A stretch of 64,000 bases of DNA from Colwellia sp. (GTDB taxonomy: Bacteria > Pseudomonadota > Gammaproteobacteria > Enterobacterales > Alteromonadaceae). The notes beneath the pieces were generated by a model. The model saw nothing but the letters and a program-made list of their open reading frames with translations, was not told where the DNA came from and made no database searches. Below are positions 34,724-46,406 of the stretch, in pieces. The position numbers and the translations under genes were made by a program. The stretch lies in the NCBI GenBank assembly GCA_022969175.1, contig JALJPB010000017.1, forward strand, positions 1-64,000. Direction: 5' to 3'. The first letter of the stretch is position 1; the number at the start of each line of letters is the position of its first letter.

Positions 34724-36067
34724 CTATAAAAAGCGTTTCAGTAAGCGATCAATTTGCACTATACGCAATTTCTTTAATAAGTTACGTGGTTTTTCAGGGT
34801 AATCTTTAATTTGGTCAATTTCATTGAAATGACTAATCAATTGGGTGTTTTTCAATAACTCAGCCCATTCTTGTTCAAACGCAGGCATTAACTGACCTTG
34901 CTCGTCATCTAGCAACAAGCCATTTTCAAGATCTAGTGCCCAAGCCCTCGGGTTTAAATTACTCCCAGTAATAAAGTGATATCGGCTATCAGAAACTAAG
35001 CCTTTTAAATGAAAACTATTATCTGAGTCTTTCCATAATCTAATATTTAACAAACCTTTATCAATATTACGTTTTTGCTTTTTAACATAACGTACCAGTA
35101 AAACCTCATAAAGGTATGGAACAATACCAATGGTAGTAAAAGGTTTTTCTGGCGGAATATAAAAATCATTTGCCGTTTTATCACCGATAATTAGAGTTAC
35201 TTTCACACCTCGCTTGAGCGCTTTATTAACGTCTTTAGCCAGTGATTTAGGTAAATTAAAATACGGCGTTAATATCAATAATTCTGTTTGTGTTTTTTGT
35301 ACCACCTTTCGAATAGCTTTATTTAGTTGGTTGCCACGCGCACCACAACCTACCAGTGGAGTAATGGTAATATTACCTTGCAAAGTGGTTTTTTTATCGG
35401 CTAATAGATTACGTCGACTGAATGAATAATTCGCTTTTTTGACCAACACCTTAAGCTGTTGAATAATACTTTTTTGTTGAGCTTTATCTGGCAATTCGCC
35501 GCCATTTAAGCGTGGGGCTAAATTAGTTTCTAGAAAGTTCGATGTCAGGTATTTGCATAAAGTATCAGCGAGCGTTGCTGACTTTATTAGATAGTATCGG
35601 TCTAATCGATAACGACCATGTTGATTGAAGTAAATATCATTAATACTTGCACCCGTATAAAAGACCTGATCATCAAAAAACATGCCTTTTAAATGTAGTA
35701 CGCCAAAAACTTCCTTAGATTTAACGGCAACACCATAAATATCAATACTGACATCATATTGGCTTTCTAATGCTAGGTAGAGAGCTCGGTTACCTAAGCT
35801 ATTTTTTTCACCTATTAGGCCGCGTTGTGCGCGGTGAAAATCGACAAAAACTTTGACATCAAGAGCGGGGTAATTAGTTTTCGCTTGATAAAGAGCATGA
35901 AGGATCTCTTTTCCTGCATCATCATCTTGTAAATACAAAGCGGTAATATAAATACGGGTACGTGCATTAGCAATAAGCAGTAACAATTGTTGCTTATATT
36001 GATCAGGGGAACAAAAAACTTGAATATCATTGATGCTAACGAGGGTGTTGTTCACTACTTCTGCCAA
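34724..36067 (-). CDS. pssA: phosphatidylserine synthase (PLD superfamily)
   Basis: A 447-residue enzyme matching the E. coli PssA layout and length (451). It makes phosphatidylserine from CDP-diacylglycerol and serine, the committed step to phosphatidylethanolamine. Both HKD motifs are present: HLKGMFFD (about residue 124) and HLKGLVSD (about residue 352). Other shared blocks are FVDFHRAQRG, VGDKTANDFYIP and GSNLNPRAWALDLEN. The frame opens at a TTG; a GTG four codons later is also possible. It converges closely with the BamA-like gene, only 12 bases apart. Confidence 0.95.
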   Translation of the reverse strand: MAEVVNNTLVSINDIQVFCSPDQYKQQLLLLIANARTRIYITALYLQDDDAGKEILHALYQAKTNYPALDVKVFVDFHRAQRGLIGEKNSLGNRALYLALESQYDVSIDIYGVAVKSKEVFGVLHLKGMFFDDQVFYTGASINDIYFNQHGRYRLDRYYLIKSATLADTLCKYLTSNFLETNLAPRLNGGELPDKAQQKSIIQQLKVLVKKANYSFSRRNLLADKKTTLQGNITITPLVGCGARGNQLNKAIRKVVQKTQTELLILTPYFNLPKSLAKDVNKALKRGVKVTLIIGDKTANDFYIPPEKPFTTIGIVPYLYEVLLVRYVKKQKRNIDKGLLNIRLWKDSDNSFHLKGLVSDSRYHFITGSNLNPRAWALDLENGLLLDDEQGQLMPAFEQEWAELLKNTQLISHFNEIDQIKDYPEKPRNLLKKLRIVQIDRLLKRFL

Positions 36068-36149
36068 AATATCTTATCTATAATTATTGTAATAACGCGC
36101 AGTATAGCGCGTTTTTAATCAATTTGGTATACGCCGAGAACAGGGCAGC

Positions 36150-38093
36150 TTAGAGTTTAAATTGCCCCAATTGTTTTGATAAATTTTCAGCTAATACTGC
36201 TAGATTTTCTCCAGCATCGGCAGCATCAATAGCCGCTTTCATCACATTGTCAGCACCATCGGCAATCTTATCTGTATGGCTTTCAATATCACTTACCATC
36301 TGGCTTTGTTGTTCAACAGCCGATGAAATTTGTACCGAGCCATCAACGATTTGTTCTACATTTTGTGTCACTTCTAAAAATGTTGCCGCCACTAAAGTTG
36401 TTTTCTCGACACCATTATCTGCTTTAACTACCCCTCGGTTCATCGCCTCTACTGATTTTGTCGCGCCAAGTTGTAACTGCTCAATTATCCGCTGAATTTC
36501 GGCTGTAGATTCTTGTGTTCTACTAGCAAGGGTTCTAACTTCATCAGCCACTACGGCAAAACCTCGGCCTTGTTCACCGGCTCTAGCAGCCTCAATGGCC
36601 GCATTTAATGCTAACAAGTTAGTTTGATCGGCTATTTTTCTTATGACATTAACAAATTGACCAATTTCACTGCTATAGCCTGCTAATTCATTGATAACCA
36701 CGGCAGACTCATTAACTTCTTTAGCAATATCGTTTATCACTAACGTTGTTTCATTGATCACACTTTGCCCTTGTATTACATGTGAACTTGCTAGCTCTGT
36801 AATTTCTCTAGCACTAAGTGCATTGTCGCTAATGACGGTCACAGAACTGCTCATTTGCTTAATTGAACTGACGACATTATGAGTATTCTCTTGTTGGCTC
36901 GCTAAACTTTTCGCCATATCATTCGACAATTGATTAATGTTCCCTGCTGAGTTTTTTAATTCGACAACATCACTATTAAACAAAGACAGCAGCTGATGAA
37001 TTTTTTCCTGCATTTGATTAAAGTTAGCGGCAATGTCACCTAATTCATCCCTAGAGTTTACCTTTAGTTCATGAGTGAAATCACCACTTTCCAACTTCGC
37101 TGAAGCCTCATTAATAGCTATAGCACTTTGTTTTATCGACATATAAATAACCATCAACATAAAACCAGTCAGTACAGCAGCCCCTGTTAAAACACCGCCC
37201 AATAAGATTAAATACCATAAACTCAGTTCTCGACTATTTGTGAGCTGCTTTACCAGCATTTGATGACTTTGAGTTAACAACTGCTGGCTTAATTCATAAC
37301 TTGGGGCAGCGGCTTGGTTTGCTGCATTTAATGACCAGAGTATTTCATCCGGATTGATCACATTGTCTCTTAATCCCTGTTGATAAAGGTCAAGTGCCGC
37401 TAAGAAATCATTAATTTTTTGATGATAATTTTTTGTTTGTCCTTCATCAACTCGACGTAACTGCTCATTGGTTTTAAACAGTTGCATTTGCAATTCATCA
37501 AGCCTTTGATCAAGAGCCACTAACAAAGTGTAACTTTGCGAAGTAAAACCATCATTTTCAAGAATACTAGCGGCTAAACTTTGTATTCTACCTAAATATT
37601 CCACCAATGCGGGAAATCGTTGTACCACCATTTCAGCTAAATAAAAGGCACTTGCCTTACTTTCTCGACTTAAACCACTAAAAGCAGCAGTATTCTCTCG
37701 AAGTGATAAGCTTTGCTCGTATATTAAAGCAAGCTGTTGAAAATCTGCTCCCTTATCATCTGTTTCTAGCCACTTAGTTACTATGGCTCTGCTTAAAGAA
37801 TTTAGCTCCTTTGCTAAAGAGGAGTGGTTAACAAGTTTATTTAACTTTGCTATTTTGCTTTCGGCCTGTGAAGGATGCAGCTTGACTGTTTGTTCTATCA
37901 ATGCAGTTTGATGCACCAAATCTAAACCTTCTAGCTCTAAATCATATTGATTAATGCGCTGCCACTGCTCACCAACTATCCACCAAGTACTAGCGATAAT
38001 AGGGATAAAAAATATAATGGCTAGAATGGAGAACTTTGCTTTAAAACGTAGGGTATTTGATAAAGAAACTGCCCAAGAAAAGAGTAAATTCAT
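36150..38093 (-). CDS. methyl-accepting chemotaxis protein
   Basis: A 647-residue chemoreceptor. Transmembrane helix 1 (about residues 22-43), a helical periplasmic ligand domain of about 245 residues (four-helix-bundle type, leucine and glutamine-rich), transmembrane helix 2 (about 293-317), HAMP (about 318-370) and the cytoplasmic signalling coiled coil. The conserved hairpin tip reads [20 protein letters not shown] and [16 protein letters not shown]. No C-terminal CheR-tethering pentapeptide. Ligand unknown. It stands alone without che genes nearby; cheX is 11 kb away. Confidence 0.93.
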   Translation of the reverse strand: MNLLFSWAVSLSNTLRFKAKFSILAIIFFIPIIASTWWIVGEQWQRINQYDLELEGLDLVHQTALIEQTVKLHPSQAESKIAKLNKLVNHSSLAKELNSLSRAIVTKWLETDDKGADFQQLALIYEQSLSLRENTAAFSGLSRESKASAFYLAEMVVQRFPALVEYLGRIQSLAASILENDGFTSQSYTLLVALDQRLDELQMQLFKTNEQLRRVDEGQTKNYHQKINDFLAALDLYQQGLRDNVINPDEILWSLNAANQAAAPSYELSQQLLTQSHQMLVKQLTNSRELSLWYLILLGGVLTGAAVLTGFMLMVIYMSIKQSAIAINEASAKLESGDFTHELKVNSRDELGDIAANFNQMQEKIHQLLSLFNSDVVELKNSAGNINQLSNDMAKSLASQQENTHNVVSSIKQMSSSVTVISDNALSAREITELASSHVIQGQSVINETTLVINDIAKEVNESAVVINELAGYSSEIGQFVNVIRKIADQTNLLALNAAIEAARAGEQGRGFAVVADEVRTLASRTQESTAEIQRIIEQLQLGATKSVEAMNRGVVKADNGVEKTTLVAATFLEVTQNVEQIVDGSVQISSAVEQQSQMVSDIESHTDKIADGADNVMKAAIDAADAGENLAVLAENLSKQLGQFKL

Positions 38094-38186
38094 AATTATT
38101 ATTATTTCCGTGCAAGTAAAAATAGTTGGTGAACAAAGTATAGACCGTTAATTCATTGGTTAACTTTCAACGAGCAGAAATGAAAA

Positions 38187-38210
38187 AGGCTGAAGAATAA
38201 TCTTCAGCCT
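38187..38210 (-). terminator. fadH terminator
   Basis: AGGCTGAAGA-ATAA-TCTTCAGCCT forms a perfect 10-bp stem followed on the minus strand by TTTTTCA. It lies 29 bases after the fadH stop. Confidence 0.8.
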
Positions 38211-38239
38211 AATATTATGTTTTTTGTCATGCGTTAAGT

Positions 38240-40294
<2,055 letters not shown>

Positions 40295-40445
40295 TTAAGA
40301 ATATAGCTCCTAAATTTCATCAGGAGGTCAAACCAGTGATGATAAAATACGCTGACTTGAGTAAAATTTCAAGCTATTTTGACAGTGACAAGATTGATAC
40401 GCTAAAGTTAGTAGAATGATGTTTATCAAATTCTGGTAATATTGG

Positions 40446-40943
40446 ATGATGAATAAAAGCCCTTTAATAACAAATATCCTTCAATACTTAACCAATGAGC
40501 TCGCCAATTGTAAATTGGCAGCAAACAATGCTCATCTGGCAGCGATAGATGATCAGTCAGTTGCAGAAACTCAGTATGATACTTTAGCCATTGAGTCTGC
40601 TTATTTAGCAGAGGGACAGTCTAGAAGAATTGCTGATTTTGAGCTAGCTATTCAACAGTTTGAGCAGTTAAAAATTCAACTGGATGTAGATAAAACAGAG
40701 GTCATTAAAGTAGTAAGGCTAGGCTCACTAGTGCAATTATCTAATGACGCTAAAGATAAAAACTGGTTTTATCTTGCCCCAGCAGCTGCAGGTTATAAGT
40801 TCACTGTCCTAGAAAATAATTATACTGTTATTACACCAAAATCCCCCATGGGTATTGCATTAATAAATAAAAGCACTGATGAGGAGGTTGAAGTATTAAT
40901 TGGCAATAATAAACTTGTCGATGATATTATTGCCATTTACTGA
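40446..40943 (+). CDS. GreA/GreB-like C-terminal domain protein
   Basis: A 165-residue protein. The N-terminal half is helical and alanine-rich (NCKLAANNAHLAAIDDQSVA), like a shortened coiled coil; the C-terminal half (about 90-165) resembles the FKBP-like GreA/GreB domain (VVRLGSLVQL, ITPKSPMGIALINKSTDEEVEV). Proteins of this type bind RNA polymerase as secondary-channel or Rnk-like factors, but the acidic tip residues of GreA are not obvious, so cleavage activity is doubtful. Two adjacent ATG codons open the frame. Confidence 0.75.
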   Translation: MMNKSPLITNILQYLTNELANCKLAANNAHLAAIDDQSVAETQYDTLAIESAYLAEGQSRRIADFELAIQQFEQLKIQLDVDKTEVIKVVRLGSLVQLSNDAKDKNWFYLAPAAAGYKFTVLENNYTVITPKSPMGIALINKSTDEEVEVLIGNNKLVDDIIAIY

Positions 40944-40999
40944 TAGCTGAACTGAAGGTGAAATTAAGAGACTAATAAAGTTAAAAATTAAGAGAAAAA

Positions 41000-42367
41000 T
41001 CACACCGGATTTAATAAGCTCCTCACAGCTTGTAAGTCGACAAGTTTTTCATCTACCTTCATATAAGCGACGGCTTCTGAATGCATTAACGTGGCCTCTA
41101 AGACACCGGGCATATTAATAAGTTGTTCGGCAATATCATCAGCTTGCTCTTCGGTATTAATATTGGTCGCAAAACTGTAACTTTTCGATTTTTTCAACGG
41201 CTTCATACTCGCTGCAGCTAATACCCATAACAAGCTAAATAGCGCCATCACTAAAAAGATGCTCTTTTCACCAAAATTACTGGCAAGCACACCACCCAAT
41301 AAACCGCCAGTAAAAGCACCTAAGAATTGACTGCTTGAATAAATCCCCATCACACTACCCTTTACACCAGCAGGTGCAATACGAGATAAAATTGAAGGCA
41401 TAGTTGCTTCTAGATAATTAAACGCCGTGAAAAATAAACCAAGAGAAAGTACCAGAAACCAAAAACCCGAAGGCAAAAGCCACATTAACAGTAATGATAA
41501 GGTTAACAAGGCGACAGCAAAGGTGAACATTTGTTTTTCACGCTGCTTCTTAATCGCAAATATCATAAAGGGTACCATGATAAAAAATGAGCCCAATAAT
41601 ACAGGTAAATAAAGTTGCCAATGCTGCTCTAACGCTAAGCCGTTATCAACAAATTGCTTTGGTAAAGTGATAAAACAGGCGGTAAGCGCCATGTGTAATA
41701 TAAATACGCCCCAGTTTAAACGGGTTAATTCTGGGTGTTTTATCAGTCTGCTAATTTGTGCCGGCAATGCAACATTATCGCCACGTGGCGCTTTATGCAC
41801 TGAATCTGGCACCATAAACTGGATCATTACCATAGCCAAAATGGTTAACACCGCAGTAAACCAGAACAAGCCACTTAAACCAAATATTTCAGCAACAATA
41901 GGTCCGACAACCATGGCAACAGTAAATGATAATCCAATGAACATGCCTATGGTAGCCATAACTTTCGGTCGTTGTTCTTCCCTACTCAAATCTGCTGCCA
42001 ATGCCAATACTGCACTAGCAATCGCCCCCATGCCTTGAATGCAGCGACCAATTACTACCCCGTAGATAGTCTCAGACATCGCAGCGACAATACTGCCAAT
42101 ACAAAAAATTACTAAGCCAATTAAAATTATCGGTTTGCGGCCATATTTATCAGACAAAATCCCCATTGGAATTTGCAACATTGCTTGTGTTAAGCCATAA
42201 GCACCAATAGCTAATCCTAGCCAAATAGGGCTATAACCAATTAACTGTTCTCCATAAATAGCAAAAACAGGCAAGATCATAAAAAGACCTAACATGCGTA
42301 AACCAAAAACAGTCGCTAAGGAAAACGCTGCTCTTTTTTCAATGTTATTTAAACCTGTGGTGCTCAT
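41000..42367 (-). CDS. yajR: YajR-type MFS transporter
   Basis: A 455-residue major facilitator with 12 transmembrane segments (motif A GILSDKYGRKPI after helix 2; YGLTQAMLQIP before it). The C-terminal 60 residues form a ferredoxin-like domain (EEQADDIAEQLINMPGVLEA, MKVDEK), the YAM domain that distinguishes E. coli YajR, to which sequence and length (454) correspond. Substrate is unknown; a proton-coupled drug or metabolite exporter is assumed. Divergent from uvrA across a 286-base gap. In Shewanella, as I recall, a similar MFS gene lies between uvrA and ssb. Confidence 0.9.
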   Translation of the reverse strand: MSTTGLNNIEKRAAFSLATVFGLRMLGLFMILPVFAIYGEQLIGYSPIWLGLAIGAYGLTQAMLQIPMGILSDKYGRKPIILIGLVIFCIGSIVAAMSETIYGVVIGRCIQGMGAIASAVLALAADLSREEQRPKVMATIGMFIGLSFTVAMVVGPIVAEIFGLSGLFWFTAVLTILAMVMIQFMVPDSVHKAPRGDNVALPAQISRLIKHPELTRLNWGVFILHMALTACFITLPKQFVDNGLALEQHWQLYLPVLLGSFFIMVPFMIFAIKKQREKQMFTFAVALLTLSLLLMWLLPSGFWFLVLSLGLFFTAFNYLEATMPSILSRIAPAGVKGSVMGIYSSSQFLGAFTGGLLGGVLASNFGEKSIFLVMALFSLLWVLAAASMKPLKKSKSYSFATNINTEEQADDIAEQLINMPGVLEATLMHSEAVAYMKVDEKLVDLQAVRSLLNPV

Positions 42368-42653
42368 ATAAAACCGTTATCTATTGTCAATAAAGGGTAC
42401 TTTTCTACTTAGACATATCACTTGCACTAAAAAATGCAGTAACTGATTTGTAGCTGGTACTTTAAAATTAAGAAAAAACGGGGCTATCTTAGCACAGTGC
42501 AAGTAACTATTTCATTAATCCTAATCAAGATAAGTTAAGCCAATAACTCTTTGTTCAAAAATAAACAATTAGGGTGAAATATCAACAATATTTGTGCGAT
42601 AATACGCGGTCAAAACTTTGGTGAATAGTTTAAATAAGCGATCAATAAGCATA

Positions 42654-45491
42654 ATGAGAAACATAGAAGTTAGAGGGGCTCGTACCCACAATCTTAAAAA
42701 CATAGATATAGATATTCCTCGCGACAAACTAGTAGTAATTACTGGACTTTCTGGCTCAGGAAAATCATCACTAGCTTTTGATACCTTGTATGCTGAAGGT
42801 CAACGTCGCTATGTTGAGTCGCTTTCTGCTTATGCTCGTCAATTTTTATCACTGATGGAAAAGCCTGACGTTGATCACATTGAAGGTTTATCACCTGCTA
42901 TCTCCATCGAGCAAAAATCAACTTCCCATAACCCTCGTTCAACTGTTGGCACCATTACTGAAATATACGATTATTTACGGCTACTTTACGCTCGTGTTGG
43001 TGAGCCTCGCTGTCCAACACATCAAGAACCTCTTGCGGCACAAACTGTTTCTCAAATGGTTGATAAAGTACTTTCGCTAGAAGAAGGCACTAAAGTGATG
43101 TTACTTGCACCTATTGTGCAAGACAGAAAAGGTGAACATGTCAAACTACTTGATAACCTAGCCGCTCAAGGATATATCCGAGCACGTATTGATGGTGAGG
43201 TTTGTGATCTATCAGATCCGCCAACACTTGAGCTACAAAAAAAACACACTATTGAAGTGGTTGTTGATCGTTTAAGAGTCCGTGACGATATTCAATTACG
43301 TTTGTCGGAGTCTTTTGAAACGACGCTAGGATTAACATCTGGCACGGCAACCGTTGCCTTTATGGATGAACCAACTCGAGAAGAGTTATTATTTTCAGCT
43401 AACTTTGCTTGTCCACTTTGTGGTTACAGCATGCAAGAGCTTGAGCCAAGACTATTCTCATTCAACAACCCTGCAGGTGCTTGTAAAACCTGTGATGGTT
43501 TAGGTATTAAGCAATTTTTTGATGCTACCCGTGTTATTGCCAACGGAGAGTTAAGTTTAGCCGGTGGTGCGGTTCGCGGCTGGGATAAACGTAACTTCTA
43601 CTATTTCCAAATGTTGCAATCCCTCGCGAAGCATTTTGAGTTTGCTTTAGACGTGCCATTTAATGAGCTTAGTGCAGAGTCACAGAAGTTAGTTTTATAT
43701 GGCAGTGGTAAAGAAGAGATCGAATTTAAATACATGAATGATCGTGGTGATGTTGTCCTTAGACGACACCCATTTGAAGGCATCATTAATAACATGGACA
43801 GACGTTTTAAAGAAACCGAGTCGAATGCAGTGCGTGATGAGTTATCAAAATATTTAAATTCACAACACTGCCCTGATTGTAATGGTAGTCGATTACGCTT
43901 AGAAGCGCGTAATGTTTTTATCAATGATACCCCACTACCTCAAGTTGCTGAATTAGCGATAGCAGATGCCCTAGCATTTTTTGAAGGCTTACATTTAACC
44001 GGTCAAAAAGGTGAAGTAGCGGATAAAATTCTCAAAGAAATTAAAGACCGATTAGGTTTTTTAGTCAATGTTGGTTTGAATTATTTAAATTTGTCACGTG
44101 GTGCAAATACCCTATCAGGTGGTGAAGCTCAACGTATACGTTTAGCCAGCCAAATAGGTGCTGGTTTAGTTGGCGTGATGTATGTGCTTGATGAACCTTC
44201 TATTGGTTTACATCAACGTGATAATGAACGATTACTGAAAACTTTGGTCCATTTACGTGATTTAGGTAATACCGTTATTGTTGTTGAACATGATGAAGAT
44301 GCCATTCGTGCAGCTGACCATGTTATTGATATTGGCCCGGGTGCTGGGGTACATGGTGGTGAAATTATCGCCGAAGGCACTATTGATGACATCCTAAATT
44401 GTGAACACTCACTAACCGGAAAGTACCTTTCCGGAAGGGAGCGAATTGAAATACCGACAAAAAGAACGCCTTTTGATAAAAAGAATGTGGTTGAGCTAAA
44501 AGGCGCTAGTGGTAACAATTTAAAAAATGTTAATTTAGTTATTCCAAATGGCTTAATGACTTGTATTACCGGAGTTTCAGGTTCAGGTAAATCGACCTTA
44601 ATAAACGATACCTTGTACAAACTTGCCCATATCGAGTTAAACGGTGCCACCACCCAAGAGCCCGCCCCTTATAAAAGTATTACTGGCTTAGAGTTGCTTG
44701 ATAAAGTTATTGATATTGATCAAAGTCCAATTGGTAGAACCCCCAGGTCAAACCCTGCCACCTATACCGGAATATTTACCGCTATTCGTGATATTTTTGC
44801 TGCCACCCAAGAGTCGCGTTCTCGTGGTTATAAACCTGGCCGCTTTAGTTTTAATGTTAAAGGGGGTCGTTGTGAAGCATGCCAGGGTGACGGCTTAATT
44901 AAAGTTGAAATGCATTTTTTACCTGATGTTTATGTCCCTTGTGATGTTTGTAAAACTAAACGATATAACCGTGAAACCTTAGAAGTAAAATACAAAGGAA
45001 AAAGCATTCATGAAGTATTAGATATGACGATTGAAGATGCTTTAGAGTTTTTCAAACCTATTCCTGCGATTAATCGTAAATTGCAAACCTTGGTGGATGT
45101 TGGTTTAAGTTATATTAAGCTCGGTCAGTCTGCGACAACACTTTCTGGTGGTGAAGCTCAACGAGTAAAATTATCAAAAGAGTTATCAAAACGCGATACT
45201 GGTAAAACATTATATATATTAGACGAACCGACTACAGGCCTACATTTCCATGATATTAAGCAATTATTAGAAGTTATTCATCGCCTACGCGATCATGGTA
45301 ATACCATAGTGGTTATTGAGCATAATCTCGACGTAGTCAAAACAGCAGATTGGGTCATAGATTTAGGCCCAGAAGGTGGTGATGGCGGTGGAGAAATACT
45401 CGTTACTGGTACGCCAGAGCAAGTTATGACACATAAAACATCGCATACCGCACGCTTTTTAAAGACATTATTAACTAACGCTAAAACATAA
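42654..45491 (+). CDS. uvrA: UvrABC system protein A
   Basis: A 945-residue damage-recognition ATPase of nucleotide excision repair. The ATG at 42654 gives [14 protein letters not shown], the family start; the upstream TTG is rejected. Two ABC modules: Walker A GLSGSGKS (residues 31-38) and GVSGSGKS (about 640), with LSGGEAQR signatures in each. Zinc sites CPLCG...CKTC (about 250-290) and CEACQG...CDVC (about 740-770) are intact. No LexA box of CTGT-N8-ACAG type is seen upstream, so SOS control as in E. coli is not supported here. Confidence 0.97.
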   Translation: MRNIEVRGARTHNLKNIDIDIPRDKLVVITGLSGSGKSSLAFDTLYAEGQRRYVESLSAYARQFLSLMEKPDVDHIEGLSPAISIEQKSTSHNPRSTVGTITEIYDYLRLLYARVGEPRCPTHQEPLAAQTVSQMVDKVLSLEEGTKVMLLAPIVQDRKGEHVKLLDNLAAQGYIRARIDGEVCDLSDPPTLELQKKHTIEVVVDRLRVRDDIQLRLSESFETTLGLTSGTATVAFMDEPTREELLFSANFACPLCGYSMQELEPRLFSFNNPAGACKTCDGLGIKQFFDATRVIANGELSLAGGAVRGWDKRNFYYFQMLQSLAKHFEFALDVPFNELSAESQKLVLYGSGKEEIEFKYMNDRGDVVLRRHPFEGIINNMDRRFKETESNAVRDELSKYLNSQHCPDCNGSRLRLEARNVFINDTPLPQVAELAIADALAFFEGLHLTGQKGEVADKILKEIKDRLGFLVNVGLNYLNLSRGANTLSGGEAQRIRLASQIGAGLVGVMYVLDEPSIGLHQRDNERLLKTLVHLRDLGNTVIVVEHDEDAIRAADHVIDIGPGAGVHGGEIIAEGTIDDILNCEHSLTGKYLSGRERIEIPTKRTPFDKKNVVELKGASGNNLKNVNLVIPNGLMTCITGVSGSGKSTLINDTLYKLAHIELNGATTQEPAPYKSITGLELLDKVIDIDQSPIGRTPRSNPATYTGIFTAIRDIFAATQESRSRGYKPGRFSFNVKGGRCEACQGDGLIKVEMHFLPDVYVPCDVCKTKRYNRETLEVKYKGKSIHEVLDMTIEDALEFFKPIPAINRKLQTLVDVGLSYIKLGQSATTLSGGEAQRVKLSKELSKRDTGKTLYILDEPTTGLHFHDIKQLLEVIHRLRDHGNTIVVIEHNLDVVKTADWVIDLGPEGGDGGGEILVTGTPEQVMTHKTSHTARFLKTLLTNAKT

Positions 45492-45513
45492 CTAAAACAT
45501 AACTAAAACATTT
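45481..45513 (+). repeat. three 11-bp tandem repeats across the uvrA stop
   Basis: CTAAAACATAA, CTAAAACATAA and CTAAAACATTT follow each other at 45481, 45492 and 45503. The uvrA stop TAA is the end of the first unit. The 11-bp unit is not a multiple of three, so copy-number change could alter the end of the protein only if the first unit mutated. Confidence 0.85.
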
Positions 45514-45533
45514 AAAAATGAGGCAGATAATTA

Positions 45534-45752
45534 ATGATTGAAGTAAACTTAGAGTCAACAATAACCTGCCCTGTTTGTGCTCACCAAAAGCAAGAAATAA
45601 TGCCAACTAACTATTGCCAGTGGTATTACCAATGTTTAGGTTGTAAAACTTTATTAAAACCACTTAAAGGTGATTGTTGTGTTTATTGCTCATACGGCAC
45701 AGTGCCATGTCCGCCAATTCAAGAGGACAAGCATTGTTGTTCAAATGATTAG
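45534..45752 (+). CDS. GDCCVxC-domain small cysteine protein
   Basis: A 72-residue protein with ten cysteines: CPVC near residue 12, CLGC (about 34-37), the signature GDCCVYCSYGTVPCPP (about 46-61) and a C-terminal CC. This is the GDCCVxC family; some members carry selenocysteine in the signature, hence the name (seleno)protein, while this one has only cysteine (TGT codons). A metal- or mercury-handling role is suspected in the family but not shown. GAGG precedes the ATG. It lies between uvrA and zur, all on the same strand. Confidence 0.85.
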   Translation: MIEVNLESTITCPVCAHQKQEIMPTNYCQWYYQCLGCKTLLKPLKGDCCVYCSYGTVPCPPIQEDKHCCSND

Positions 45753-45791
45753 ATATGGTAAACTGGACAAAAATAAGGACAATGGCATTTT

Positions 45792-46226
45792 ATGAACAAC
45801 ACTAAATTACTTGAACAAGCAAAACTAGTTTGCCAAAAACGCGGGGCACGTTTTACTCCTGCTCGTGAACAAGTATTTTTATTACTTTGCCAACACGAAG
45901 GCGCTATTGGCGCTTATGACTTACTTGATGAGTTAAAAACAACAGATCCTTCGGCAAAACCAGCAACAATTTATCGCGCTTTAGATTTTTTATCTAAACA
46001 AGGCTTTGTCCATAAAATTGAATCAATTAACGCTTTTGTTATGTGCCATCATTTTAGTGAATGTAACCACCCTGTTCAGCTCTTTATTTGTGATCAATGT
46101 GATAATGTAGAAGAAATTCAATCCAATAATCTTGACTTAGCATTACGTGCTATGGCTGATGCTAATGGCTTTACTATTAGTCACCAAATTGTTGAAGCAC
46201 ATGGTACCTGCAAAACTTGCCAGTAA
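45792..46226 (+). CDS. zur: zinc uptake regulator Zur (Fur family)
   Basis: A 144-residue Fur-family repressor. The winged helix includes LCQHEGAIGAYDLLDEL and PATIYRALDFLSKQGFVHK. The structural zinc site is formed by CDQC (about 102-105) and the C-terminal CKTC; the regulatory site includes HHFSECNHP. The short C-terminal arm and HHFSECN motif favour Zur over Fur. It should repress zinc uptake genes when zinc is present; none lie in this window. The preceding GDCCVxC gene may be cotranscribed. Confidence 0.88.
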   Translation: MNNTKLLEQAKLVCQKRGARFTPAREQVFLLLCQHEGAIGAYDLLDELKTTDPSAKPATIYRALDFLSKQGFVHKIESINAFVMCHHFSECNHPVQLFICDQCDNVEEIQSNNLDLALRAMADANGFTISHQIVEAHGTCKTCQ

Positions 46227-46406
46227 ACGCTCCTAACTATCCAATAAATCCAACACTTCATCTCGAAAAGTAGGCTATTGACCGCTAACACATCAGCCAA
46301 AGTAAACTTCAAAGCAGAACTATGTTATAAAAGCTTGCTGTATAAAGAATTATACAAAATATATTTCATCATATTTTATTGAGAAAAATTAATTATCAGG
46401 GTACCT

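Noticed and set aside
42368-42653. Search for a LexA (SOS) box between yajR and uvrA
   Set aside because: No CTGT-N8-ACAG match was found by eye; nothing annotated.
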